From Ardenticatenaceae bacterium (lineage in GTDB: Bacteria > Chloroflexota > Anaerolineae > Promineifilales > Promineifilaceae): a stretch of 64,000 nt of DNA. The position numbers were made by a program, and so were the translations under genes. The DNA is taken from assembly GCA_020634455.1 (NCBI GenBank), contig JACKBQ010000002.1, positions 1,922,001 to 1,986,000 on the forward strand. The letters are read 5' to 3'. The notes under the pieces were generated by a model. It was not told where the DNA came from and made no database searches. It saw only the letters and a program-made list of their open reading frames with translations. Shown one piece after another: positions 47,612-55,912 of this stretch (positions are counted from its first letter, which is position 1; the number at the start of each line of letters is the position of its first letter).

Positions 47612-47687
47612 TCCGCAGATTACACAAATTAGCGCAGATTTTCATTTTTTAAGCACCCAATCTGCGTCAATCTGCGAAATCTGCGGA
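47612..47687. repeat. AATCTGCG-word hairpin before the ATPase gene
   Basis: Outer arms TCCGCAGAT/ATCTGCGGA (47612-47620, 47679-47687) and inner arms GCGCAGATT/AATCTGCGT (47632-47640, 47659-47667) give a nested hairpin in an otherwise co-directional gap. Confidence 0.65.
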
Positions 47688-47699
47688 AAATAAAAAGAT

Positions 47700-48713
47700 A
47701 TGAACATAATTGAAGTGACCAATTTGCAGAAACAGTTTGCGGTGCGGAAGCATTTTTCGGGCCGATTTGGCGCGGTGCGCAGCTTTTTCTCGCGAGAGTT
47801 TACGCGGGTGCGGGCGGTGGATGGCATCAGCTTTGGCGTGGAGCCGGGCGAGTTAGTCGGTTATCTGGGGCCAAACGGGGCTGGCAAATCCACCACCATT
47901 AAGATGCTGACCGGGCTGCTGGTGCCGTCGGGGGGAAAGGTGGTGGTGAACGGCCGTATCCCCCACAAAGAACGCCAGCAGTACGTCGCCCGCATCGGCG
48001 CGGTTTTTGGCCAACGCACCACGCTCTGGTGGGATTTGCCCGTCATCGAGTCGCTGGAGCTGCTGCGCCACATCTACAAAGTGCCAGCCGCGCGGTTCAG
48101 CAAAAATCTGGCCGAATTTACCGACATGCTGGAAATGGAGCCATTTTTGCACACGCCCGTGCGCTCCCTCTCGCTGGGGCAGCGAATGCGGGCAGACATC
48201 GCCGCTGCCCTGCTGCACAACCCTGACCTGCTTTTTCTGGATGAGCCAACCATTGGACTGGACGTGGTCGCCAAAGAGCGCATCCGCCAGTTCATCCAGC
48301 ACATCAACGCGGAGCGCGGCACCACGGTACTACTCACCACCCACGATTTGGCCGACGTGCAGCGGCTGTGCCAGCGGGTGATGATTATTGATCGCGGGAA
48401 GTTGTTGTATGATGGCCGTTTACAATCCCTGCAAGATCAGTTTGGCGGCAAGCGGGAGCTGGTGGTGGATTTTGCTGAGGCTTACGAGACAGTGGCAATC
48501 GAAGGCGCAACGGTCGTCGAGTACCAGGATTCTCGCGCCACCTACCAGTTTGAACGGGGGGAAATTTCGGCATCGGCACTGATCGGCCGTATTTCCAACC
48601 AGTACCGCGTCCAGGATTTGGCCGTGCGCGAACCAGACATCGAAGCGACGATTCGCCGGATTTATGAGGAACGATTGTTGGAAACGGCCGTGTCCGCCAA
48701 AAACGAGGAGTAA
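47700..48713 (+). CDS. ABC transporter ATP-binding protein
   Basis: A 337-residue ATPase for the two permeases. It has Walker A GPNGAGKST (57-65), signature LSLGQRMRAD, Walker B LLFLDEPTIGLD and the switch His in LTTHDLADVQ. The C-terminal ~90 residues extend beyond the core, as in exporter ATPases of this group. It starts 12 nt after a hairpin and has no clear SD. It completes a three-gene exporter. Confidence 0.95.
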   Translation: MNIIEVTNLQKQFAVRKHFSGRFGAVRSFFSREFTRVRAVDGISFGVEPGELVGYLGPNGAGKSTTIKMLTGLLVPSGGKVVVNGRIPHKERQQYVARIGAVFGQRTTLWWDLPVIESLELLRHIYKVPAARFSKNLAEFTDMLEMEPFLHTPVRSLSLGQRMRADIAAALLHNPDLLFLDEPTIGLDVVAKERIRQFIQHINAERGTTVLLTTHDLADVQRLCQRVMIIDRGKLLYDGRLQSLQDQFGGKRELVVDFAEAYETVAIEGATVVEYQDSRATYQFERGEISASALIGRISNQYRVQDLAVREPDIEATIRRIYEERLLETAVSAKNEE

Positions 48714-48758
48714 GCATCCCCAGATACGAACAGTTGGCAAAAAGCCATTTTGTTTGCG

Positions 48759-49673
48759 CTAAGGCGGATTCAACTCAGCAAAAAACGCCGATTTCGCCAC
48801 AATTTCATCCGCCGAGATGAAGGTCGCTTCCTCCACGCTCATCCCGGTGCGCTGCAAGAAGGCTTGCACCACGTGGTAGCCCACCGCGTAACCGCCGTAC
48901 GCAGGCATTCCGCCCAGCGGCTCGTACCCATTTTGCGCCGCCAGCGCATCCCCAAAAATGTAGCTGCGGATGACGTTGAAGCCCGTCTTGTGCAGCCCGG
49001 CGGCAATCAGCGATTTGGCCGCGTCGAGCATCGCCTCGTCAAACTGGGTCACGTAGTAGCCCACCACGTCTTCACCAAACAGCGAAGCGGCAAACGACTC
49101 AGCCATGCCCTCCAACACGATGTACTCGGCCACGCTGGTTTGCATGGTGAACGGGAAGGCGCGGAAGCGCACCAAGTGGTGCATTTCGTGGGCCACCAGC
49201 CCGGCCAGATGGGGCAAGTTGCGCCCGTCCGGTTCCCAGAACTGGCCAATGTAGCGCGGGGCAAACCAGTCGGTTGCGCCCGTGTAACCCGGCTGCGGGT
49301 CGTTGGCAAAGAAGGCGGGGTCGGCCAACACCAGCCAGCCTTCGAACGTGTCAAACGGCAGGCGGTCCGCATAGGGCGCGAACTGCTGCGCGGCTTTGGC
49401 GGCGGCGTCCCGGCCAATTTCCCAGGCGTGGGCCGCTTCCATTTTTTGCAGCAGGCTGGCGATTTCGTCGGTTTGGTGCGGCAGCAGCCAGCCCCACACT
49501 TTAGCACCAGCGAACGGGTCGTTGGGGTCCATGCCGGGGCGTTGCATCATGTTCATCATTTGCTGCCAGGGCTGGACGAACAGGTCCAGGTACAGATGTT
49601 CTCGTTTGGCGGCGTCGGGTTCGGTGAGGAGACGGCCGTAATATTCATCAGTCGGTATCCAGTTGCTTTTCAT
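48759..49673 (-). CDS. DUF2268-like zinc metalloprotease
   Basis: A 304-residue protein with the zinc motif His162-Glu163-Met-His-His166 (VAHEMHHLVRF) and a downstream acidic LEGMAESFAASLFGED helix that supplies the third ligand. This matches DUF2268 predicted Zn-dependent proteases. There is no signal peptide. GAGG lies 8 nt before the ATG. It lies downstream of a MerR/TipAS regulator on the same strand and may be its target gene. Confidence 0.82.
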   Translation of the reverse strand: MKSNWIPTDEYYGRLLTEPDAAKREHLYLDLFVQPWQQMMNMMQRPGMDPNDPFAGAKVWGWLLPHQTDEIASLLQKMEAAHAWEIGRDAAAKAAQQFAPYADRLPFDTFEGWLVLADPAFFANDPQPGYTGATDWFAPRYIGQFWEPDGRNLPHLAGLVAHEMHHLVRFRAFPFTMQTSVAEYIVLEGMAESFAASLFGEDVVGYYVTQFDEAMLDAAKSLIAAGLHKTGFNVIRSYIFGDALAAQNGYEPLGGMPAYGGYAVGYHVVQAFLQRTGMSVEEATFISADEIVAKSAFFAELNPP

Positions 49674-49689
49674 CGTTATGCCTCAAGTC

Positions 49690-49740
49690 GTAGCCGAGGA
49701 TTCCAATCCTCGTCTTTGCGCGCAAAGAATGCGCGGCTAC
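49690..49740. repeat. Three-way-junction-like repeat upstream of the metalloprotease
   Basis: An outer stem GTAGCCG/CGGCTAC (49690-49696, 49734-49740) encloses two hairpins, GAGGATTCCAATCCTC and one around TTTGCGCGCAAA. The outer words match the perfect repeat at 38599-38655, so the two are related. Confidence 0.6.
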
Positions 49741-49742
49741 AC

Positions 49743-50492
49743 TTAGCTGTTATTGTCGCAGTAGACAGTAATCGCCGCCTGCAAAAAGTCTGGCAAATTG
49801 GGGTGCATCGCCTCGAAGGTAGCGCGGAAAGCGGGGTCGGTAGCATAACCTTGCCCCAGGCCGCGCAAAATGGCGAAGGTGGGTTCGTAGAAATTGCGGG
49901 TGTGCTGGTGCCAGCGGGCCACAATTGCCTGAACGGTTTCGCTCTCAGGCAGATTACCCAGTTGATCAACCATGTCCAGGTAGATTTGGCTGCCTTCCTG
50001 CATGATCGCTTGCTGCTGCTCTTTGCTGAGCTGCTTCCAGCGCTGGTTGGATTGGCGCACCAGCTGGGGGCCCCAACGGCGTTCCGCTTCTTCGGCATAT
50101 GCTTTATGTTTGGCTTCGTCGAAGCCTGCGAATAAATCTTTGTTGTCCATCTCTAATTTTCCTTCCATGTGCAAAATGGTGTTGTCAATTGTTTCGATGA
50201 GCCGACTGAGCCGTTCCGCCTGCTGTTGTAATGCCGCTTTTTGCGTTTGCAGCGATTGCCGGGCGTCAAAATCGGGCCGATCCAGCATGTTGCGAATGTC
50301 GTCCAGGCTGAAATCCAGCTCCTGGTAGAAGCGGATTTGCTGCAAGCGCAGCACGGCCGTTTGGTCATAGTAGCGATAGTTGTTGTCAGCAACGGCCGTT
50401 GGCTTCAACAAATCAATCTGGTCGTAATACCGCAGCGTGCGGCGGCTGACGTTGGCCAGGTCGGCAAGTTGTTTAATCGTGTACATGCACAT
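49743..50492 (-). CDS. MerR-family regulator with TipAS domain
   Basis: A 249-residue regulator. An N-terminal MerR helix-turn-helix (YTIKQLADLANVSRRTLRYYDQIDLL) is followed by a dimer coiled coil to about 115 and a TipAS-like helical domain (FAGFDEAKHKAYAEEAERRWG and onward). TipAS domains bind thiopeptide and other drugs, so it may sense an antibiotic-like ligand. The start is ATG at 50492 or 50486. Likely targets are the metalloprotease downstream or the nearby ABC exporter. Confidence 0.9.
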   Translation of the reverse strand: MCMYTIKQLADLANVSRRTLRYYDQIDLLKPTAVADNNYRYYDQTAVLRLQQIRFYQELDFSLDDIRNMLDRPDFDARQSLQTQKAALQQQAERLSRLIETIDNTILHMEGKLEMDNKDLFAGFDEAKHKAYAEEAERRWGPQLVRQSNQRWKQLSKEQQQAIMQEGSQIYLDMVDQLGNLPESETVQAIVARWHQHTRNFYEPTFAILRGLGQGYATDPAFRATFEAMHPNLPDFLQAAITVYCDNNS

Positions 50493-50503
50493 TTTTCACT
50501 CAA

Positions 50504-50559
50504 AACCTCCCGCAGGTTTCATTTATGAGCTTGATTTTGGTTCAAACCTGCGGGAGGTT
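50504..50559. repeat. Perfect 16-bp inverted repeat upstream of the MerR gene
   Basis: Arms AACCTCCCGCAGGTTT (50504-50519) and AAACCTGCGGGAGGTT (50544-50559) are exact complements with a 24-nt loop. The arms share 13-15 bases with the repeat at 32208-32259, 18 kb away. Confidence 0.78.
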
Positions 50560-50623
50560 CAACGGGGACAATGATAAAGTATGACGTAGCGTCAATGTCA
50601 AGGGGAATTTTTGATTCGATTTG

Positions 50624-50706
50624 CCCCGCCGGGGGATAAATCCCCCGGCTAGATGTGGAAGCCCTTTGGGCTTTCATAGCTAGCCCGCCCGTTTACGGGT
50701 GGGCGG
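50624..50706. repeat. Chain of GC-rich hairpins before the M20 deacylase stop
   Basis: Three consecutive hairpins: CCGGGGGATAAATCCCCCGG, a longer one framed by GGCTAGATGTGGAAGCCC and GGGCTTTCATAGCTAGCC, and CCCGCCCGTTTACGGGTGGG. The middle unit resembles the element at 14255-14356. It lies between divergently placed gene ends and could terminate transcription. Confidence 0.65.
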
Positions 50707-50711
50707 AGGTT

Positions 50712-51980
50712 TTAGTCGGCAATCTCGCAGAAGCGCAGGATGGTAAGGGCGAGGGTTTGGGCGCAAGTTTTGAGGTCGGCTAGGGGGAGATGCTCGTCGG
50801 GCTGGTGGGCTTTGCGCACATCACCAGGGCCAAACATGAGGGTGGAAATGCCGCCGACGTTGACCAGCAGGCGCATGTCGGCCCCATAGGGCATACCCTG
50901 AATTTGGGGTGGTTGGCCGGTGATTTCTTGGAAGGAAACGGCCGTTTCCACCACCACGCTCTCCTCCACCGCAATCTCCGCCGGATCGAACTGGGCACCC
51001 CACCATTCGACGACAGGTGGGTTTTCACGGAGCCAGGGGTCGGTTTGAACGGCCGTTTGCACCCACGCCTCCAATTCTTTTTTCGCCGCCTCCGGATCTT
51101 CGCCAATTTTTACGCCGTAGCGCCCTTCAAACGTCAGCGTTTCGGCCACCGTGGAAGCCCAGACGCCGCCCTGGATTTTGCCCACGCAAATGGGGTACGG
51201 CACCGGATAGCTGGCAAACAGCGGATGGGCCGCGTCGGCATTGCGGGCTTTTTCCAGATCGAGAATGGCCTGGTAGACGAGTAAAAACTTCTCCAGCGGG
51301 TCCACGCCTTCAAAGCGCATCGCGCCGTGGGCGGCTTTGCCGGGGATGGTGATGCGGAAGTTGTAAGCGCCCGCCTGGGCCGGCGCAATCATCAGCTCGG
51401 TAGGTTCCATGATGATAGCGGCGTCTGCTTTGGGGCCGTGCAAAACGGCCGCTAACGTGCCCGCCCCGCCATCTTCCTCACCAATCACCGCCTGAACGTG
51501 GACGCGCCCCTTAAGCTGCACCCCGGCATCCATAATCGCTTTGACGGCAAACAGGCCGCAGCAGAGGCCGCCTTTCATGTCCAGCGCGCCCCGGCCGTAC
51601 ACGTTGCCGTCGGCGGGATTGTAGGTGGCGCGCCAGGGTGGGTAGTGCCAGCGATCCAGTTCGCCCGCGGGCACCACATCGGTATGGCCGTTGAGGATGA
51701 GGCTGGGGCCATCCCCCTGCCCGTAGCTGCCGACGACGCCCAGCCCGAAGGCGCGATCTACTTCGGCGGTGTAGGCTGGGTGCTGGGCGAGTTTGGCGAA
51801 GTCAATTTCCCAGGTTTGTACGTTGAGGCCGAGGGATTGCATGAGAACGGCCGTTTGTTCCTGCACCGTTCGCTCTTCTAGGGAGCCATCCAGGCTGGGA
51901 ATCTGCACCAGCCGGTCCAGCGCTTGTAAAAGAGCATCAAAATCTAATTTGTCGAGTACGGTTTGTTCGATTGGGTTCAT
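50712..51980 (-). CDS. M20-family ArgE/DapE-like deacylase
   Basis: A 422-residue zinc hydrolase. Metal-site motifs are LILNGHTDVVPAG, GRGALDMKGGL and the acidic pair in VIGEEDGGAGT; the lid domain has GKAAHGAMRFEGVDP. It should deacylate an N-acyl amino acid; substrate uncertain. The ATG at 51980 fits the family start; the frame extends 8 residues upstream without a ribosome site. A 16-bp extended palindrome GGAAACGGCCGTTTCC occurs at 50934-50949. Confidence 0.9.
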   Translation of the reverse strand: MNPIEQTVLDKLDFDALLQALDRLVQIPSLDGSLEERTVQEQTAVLMQSLGLNVQTWEIDFAKLAQHPAYTAEVDRAFGLGVVGSYGQGDGPSLILNGHTDVVPAGELDRWHYPPWRATYNPADGNVYGRGALDMKGGLCCGLFAVKAIMDAGVQLKGRVHVQAVIGEEDGGAGTLAAVLHGPKADAAIIMEPTELMIAPAQAGAYNFRITIPGKAAHGAMRFEGVDPLEKFLLVYQAILDLEKARNADAAHPLFASYPVPYPICVGKIQGGVWASTVAETLTFEGRYGVKIGEDPEAAKKELEAWVQTAVQTDPWLRENPPVVEWWGAQFDPAEIAVEESVVVETAVSFQEITGQPPQIQGMPYGADMRLLVNVGGISTLMFGPGDVRKAHQPDEHLPLADLKTCAQTLALTILRFCEIAD

Positions 51981-51997
51981 GGTTTTTGAGGATTTTT

Positions 51998-52084
51998 GGA
52001 ACACAGAGATTCACGGAGAGTACAGAGTTACACAGAGGTTTTCTCCGTGCAGCTCTGTGGATTCTCTGTGAATCTCTGTGTTCC
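51998..52084. repeat. Long inverted repeat of CACAGAG words
   Basis: Arms at 51998-52027 and 52053-52084 pair over more than 20 bp, starting with GGAACACAGAGATTCAC and its exact complement. It lies between two co-directional minus-strand genes. The words match those after panC. Confidence 0.75.
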
Positions 52085-52095
52085 GCTTTTGATTC

Positions 52096-53604
52096 TTACA
52101 ATTCCAGCTTACGCCGTTCGATGAAGTCACGCAGGGCATCGTCAACGGCCGTATCCAATTTGGGCTGTTCGTACTGACGCAGAAGCTTTTTGTATTTGGC
52201 GTTGGCCCGCTGCATCGCATCCACACTGCCGTTGGCTTCCCACGCTTCGGCCGAATCGTAGTCGAACAGGCCAGCGCGGTAGAAGGCGGTGCGATAATGG
52301 CGCATGGTGTGGCTGCTGCCCAGATGGTGCCCGCCGGGCGGCACTTCGTGAATAATCGTGTCCAGCGCCCACTCGTCCTCGTCCCAACTGACGTTTTGCA
52401 GATAACGATGGTACATGCCTAGCAGCTCGCAATCGAGCACAAATTTTTCGTAGCCTGCCGTCAGCCCGCCTTCCAGCCAACCCGCTGCGTGGAGAATGAA
52501 ATTCGGCCGTACCAGCAGCGATGGGTACATGGACATCACGCTTTCGTATGCGCCCTGGGCGTCAATGATTTTGGAGCTGGCGTATGCGCCCGCCGCCCGG
52601 AACGGCAAATTGTACATCCGCGCCAGTTGGGCGCTGAGGTAAAGCGCCAGTTGGCTCTCCGGCGCACCAAAGACGGGCGCGCCGCTCTGCAAATCCAAAA
52701 CCGCCTGGAAGGAGCCGTAAATGCACGGATTGCCCGGATTCACCATCTGCGTAAAGACAATGCCCGCCAGCGCTTCGGCATTGAGCTGAGCTACGGTGCC
52801 CAAAATTGAGACTGGCCCCATCGCTCCAGAGAGGATGAACGGGGTCACGTCCACAATCTGGTTGTGGCGGGCAAATTCGATGAGCAGCCCCAACATCCGG
52901 TCGTCCAGGCGGCGCGGGCTGCTGACGTTGACCACGCCGTGCAAAAAGTGATTCTGCCGCAGCGTTTCTTCGCCATGCGCAATGATGGCCATCTTCACCG
53001 CATCGGCGGCGATGGGGCCAGTATGGTAAATGCCCATCACGGGCTTGTCGCCGTAGGCCAGCAGGGCATACATTGTTTCCAAATGGCGGTAAGCGATGGG
53101 TACGTCGGCGGGCACCACGATTTCGGCACCGAGGCTGTGCAGGTAGGGCGATAGCTGGCTGAGCTTAATGAAGTTTTGCAAATCGGCCAAGCTGCCGTCG
53201 CGCCGCCCGCGATCCATATCGCGCACGAAAGGGGGTCCAGCCACCGGAGCAAAAACTACGTTGTCGCCACCAATCACCACGTTGTGCGCCGGGTTGCGAC
53301 CGGACCAGATGAATTGGGAAGGCGCTTTGGCCAGCCATTCCATCACCTGCGCCCGGTCGAAGTAGGCAATTTGGTCCACTACTTTCACATGGTTCTGCTG
53401 CAAAATGCGCACCGACTCGTCATCGTAAAAGGCGATGCCGCCCTCTTCGAGGATTTGCATGGATTTGTCGTGGAGCAGTTGGAGCTGTTCGGTGGTGGCG
53501 ATTTCGTAGGGGGGCAGGGTCCATTTGGGCTGGGTGATTTTGGCGACTTTTTCGGGGTTGGGGCCGTGCGGGCTGGGGCGACTGCGGATGCGTTTGCGGT
53601 CCAT
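52096..53604 (-). CDS. MttB-superfamily (trimethylamine methyltransferase-like) protein
   Basis: A 502-residue TIM-barrel protein of the MttB family (EEGGIAFYDDESVRIL, GAMGPVSILGTVAQLNAEALAG, EVPPGGHHLGSSHT). No in-frame amber codon interrupts it, so it is a non-pyrrolysine member, like glycine-betaine methyltransferase MtgB. It probably moves a methyl group from a quaternary amine to a corrinoid protein. No corrinoid protein gene is adjacent. GGAG lies 8 nt before the ATG. Confidence 0.9.
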   Translation of the reverse strand: MDRKRIRSRPSPHGPNPEKVAKITQPKWTLPPYEIATTEQLQLLHDKSMQILEEGGIAFYDDESVRILQQNHVKVVDQIAYFDRAQVMEWLAKAPSQFIWSGRNPAHNVVIGGDNVVFAPVAGPPFVRDMDRGRRDGSLADLQNFIKLSQLSPYLHSLGAEIVVPADVPIAYRHLETMYALLAYGDKPVMGIYHTGPIAADAVKMAIIAHGEETLRQNHFLHGVVNVSSPRRLDDRMLGLLIEFARHNQIVDVTPFILSGAMGPVSILGTVAQLNAEALAGIVFTQMVNPGNPCIYGSFQAVLDLQSGAPVFGAPESQLALYLSAQLARMYNLPFRAAGAYASSKIIDAQGAYESVMSMYPSLLVRPNFILHAAGWLEGGLTAGYEKFVLDCELLGMYHRYLQNVSWDEDEWALDTIIHEVPPGGHHLGSSHTMRHYRTAFYRAGLFDYDSAEAWEANGSVDAMQRANAKYKKLLRQYEQPKLDTAVDDALRDFIERRKLEL

Positions 53605-53640
53605 GTGGGTTTCTCCGGGGTAATCGGGTACTAAAACCCG

Positions 53641-53721
53641 ACAGGTTTACATAATATCTAGAACTACAAGGCTCGTTGCTGTGCAAAGTGAGCTTGCTTT
53701 TGCTGTTATGTGGAAACCTGT
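53641..53721. repeat. Inverted repeat between S10 peptidase and MttB genes
   Basis: Arms around ACAGGTTTACATAA (53641-53654) and TTATGTGGAAACCTGT (53706-53721) match with a small bulge. The loop is long (about 50 nt) and contains further short repeats. Confidence 0.55.
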
Positions 53722-53739
53722 CAGGTTGGGTAAGTTTGG

Positions 53740-55230
53740 TTAGGCGGGTACGGCCGTTTCCAAAAAGCTGTCCATATCCCTTTTCATTTGAATCAGCGAA
53801 GGCAGGTGGGCGTACATCATGTGCCCCGCCTCATAGTAGTGCATCGTCACGTTATCCAACAGGGTGGAGTCAATATCCAGATGGTTGAAAGTGTACTCCG
53901 TCGCCAGGAACGGCGTGGCCATGTCGTAGTAGCCATTGGCCACGTACACCTTCAGGAATGGGTTGATGGTCATTGCCTTGCGCAGCGTTTCGGCGACGTT
54001 GGCAAATTCGTTCATGTGCGGCTCATAGTTCCAGGGCCACACCTTGCCCGTCAAAATTTCGTACGGCAGGTCGCTCTCAAATTTGAGTTCCTGGCGCACA
54101 TAATCGTTGAAGGTGGCGGTGTACGGACCTTGAATGACGGCGTAGCTGGGGTCATACTCAAAATGCTCGCCCGCCGCATCGCGGTCAATGCCCAAAAAGC
54201 GGCTGTCCAGGCGGCCGACAGTGCGGTGCTGGTCGCGCAGCAGCTCTTTGCAGTAGCGGAAATATTGCACGCGCAGGTTCGACAGCTTGACATAATCTAA
54301 CGAAACGCCCAGGTAGCGGGCCAGCTTCTTCTCGATTTTGGCCTTCTCTTTTTCGGGCAACGCCGCGCCCTGCATGAGCGCCAGGGTGTACTCCGTCAGG
54401 GCAAAATCGCGCACTTCGGCGATGGTTTCTTCAAGGCTAGCTTGCAGCTTGGCGTCTAGCTTGTTGTGGTACCAGGCGGTGGCGGCCATGGTGGGCAGGT
54501 ACAAAATGTAGGGCAAATCGTTGCCGACGGGGAAGCGGATTGTCTGGAAGTTAAGCACGACGGAGATGAGCATGATGCCGTTGAGGTACATGCCGTGCCG
54601 CTCTTGCAGGTAGCCAGACAGCCCGGCGGCGCGGGTGGTGCCGTAGCTTTCGCCAGCGAGGAATTTGGGGGAGGTCCAACGGCCGTATCGTGAACAGTAC
54701 AGCCGGATAAAATCACCCACATACTCAATGTCCTTCTTAAACCCGTGAAAATCGCGCGGCTTTTCGCCCTCGACGGCGCGACTGTAGCCGGTGCTCACCG
54801 GATCAATGAAAACCAGATCGGTTTTATCCAAAATGGAGAACTCGTTCTCGACAAGCTCGTACGGCGGGGGCATCAGGTTGCCCTCTTCATCGGTGACGAT
54901 GCGACGGGGGCCAAGCACGCCCAAATGCAGCCAGACGGACGAGGAGCCGGGGCCACCATTGAAGGAGAAGGTGACCGGACGCTTTTTCTGCTCTTTGATG
55001 CCGTCACGGGTGTAAGCGACAAAGAAAATTTCGGCTTTGGGCTTGTGCCCTTCCGCCTTGCCCTCTTTCTCGGTTTCTTCCTTGAGGACGATGGTGCCCG
55101 TGGTGACGGTGTAGTTGACTTTACGGCCGTTTATCGTCACCACATGATGGGTTTCAACCAGGTTGTCTTTCGGTTCTGGCTTTTCTTTTGCGTTCTCTTT
55201 TTTTTCGTCTTGTTTGGGCTCGTCAGCCAT
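53740..55230 (-). CDS. S10 serine carboxypeptidase-like protein
   Basis: A 496-residue alpha/beta-hydrolase. It has FNGGPGSSSVWLHLGVLGP (oxyanion loop), nucleophile Ser195 in LAGESYGTTRAAGL, Asp in ANGYYDMATP and His in YYEAGHMMY. The triad is complete. The first ~25 residues are highly charged with no signal peptide, so it looks cytoplasmic, which is unusual for a family known from vacuoles and secretions. AAGGAG precedes the ATG. Confidence 0.92.
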   Translation of the reverse strand: MADEPKQDEKKENAKEKPEPKDNLVETHHVVTINGRKVNYTVTTGTIVLKEETEKEGKAEGHKPKAEIFFVAYTRDGIKEQKKRPVTFSFNGGPGSSSVWLHLGVLGPRRIVTDEEGNLMPPPYELVENEFSILDKTDLVFIDPVSTGYSRAVEGEKPRDFHGFKKDIEYVGDFIRLYCSRYGRWTSPKFLAGESYGTTRAAGLSGYLQERHGMYLNGIMLISVVLNFQTIRFPVGNDLPYILYLPTMAATAWYHNKLDAKLQASLEETIAEVRDFALTEYTLALMQGAALPEKEKAKIEKKLARYLGVSLDYVKLSNLRVQYFRYCKELLRDQHRTVGRLDSRFLGIDRDAAGEHFEYDPSYAVIQGPYTATFNDYVRQELKFESDLPYEILTGKVWPWNYEPHMNEFANVAETLRKAMTINPFLKVYVANGYYDMATPFLATEYTFNHLDIDSTLLDNVTMHYYEAGHMMYAHLPSLIQMKRDMDSFLETAVPA

Positions 55231-55449
55231 TTTTCACGCTCCTTGGTGGCCGTCAGCAAATAAGTTATGGAGTCGTACGGACGGCTTGGAGTAAGCGGCT
55301 TTCCAAAAAGGGTGGTATTGTTGGCCGCTTACTCGGCGTTGGTAGGAGGTGATTATACCTGCGTGCAGATTTTCCGTAAAAAACAAAGTGGGGACGAGCG
55401 GTGGGGTGTGGGATACGGCCGTAGAGAATGTAATTGGGTAATTCTTCAA

Positions 55450-55758
55450 TTACTGCACAGAACTTCTTCGGCCAAGCCATCTTTCAAAAGAGTCAGCGCT
55501 TTCGTTGGATTTTTTGCCCAGCAGCAAGCCTTCAATACCAATATCCTCGTCAAGGTCGGGCCAATGGATGCCTTTTCCGGCACCACTAAGTTGGAAATTG
55601 GCGCGTTCTTGTGGGGTGCCATAAGCAAGACGAGGAAACCAGCCGATAGGCACGGAAATAGTACAGCCGTCTTCCAGATCAACGGTTAATGTATCATCCG
55701 TAATTTCTACTTCAACTGCCTTCGGCAATGGTGCTGCCGCAGAAATCATCCCATTCAT
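55450..55758 (-). CDS. DUF2442 family protein
   Basis: A 102-residue protein with the DUF2442 pattern: VDLEDGCTISVPIGWFPRLAYGTPQERANF and GIHWPDLDEDIGIEGLL. The family often forms a pair with a DUF4160 protein and is suspected to be an antitoxin; no DUF4160 gene is visible here. The ATG at 55758 has GAGG 7 nt upstream. A repeated GTAATTGGGTAATT word overlaps its stop region. Confidence 0.88.
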   Translation of the reverse strand: MNGMISAAAPLPKAVEVEITDDTLTVDLEDGCTISVPIGWFPRLAYGTPQERANFQLSGAGKGIHWPDLDEDIGIEGLLLGKKSNESADSFERWLGRRSSVQ

Positions 55759-55912
55759 CACGTAACCTCACCAAATAAAGAAAAGCCCAATTATCGAGGG
55801 AAATATTCACTGGAGCGCAGGTCTAAATTGGTCCGCAGGTCGTCAGCGCTTTTCCACAGCGTCGCCTACAATTCCTTAAGTCCGTCTGGAGTCATAATGA
55901 AGATTTATCTCG

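Noticed and set aside
52096..53604. Pyrrolysine in the MttB-like protein.
   Set aside because: The frame has no internal amber codon and no pyl genes are visible, so it is a non-pyrrolysine member.
55450..55912. A DUF2442/DUF4160 toxin-antitoxin pair.
   Set aside because: No DUF4160-like frame exists in the ~150 bp upstream of the DUF2442 gene or nearby.
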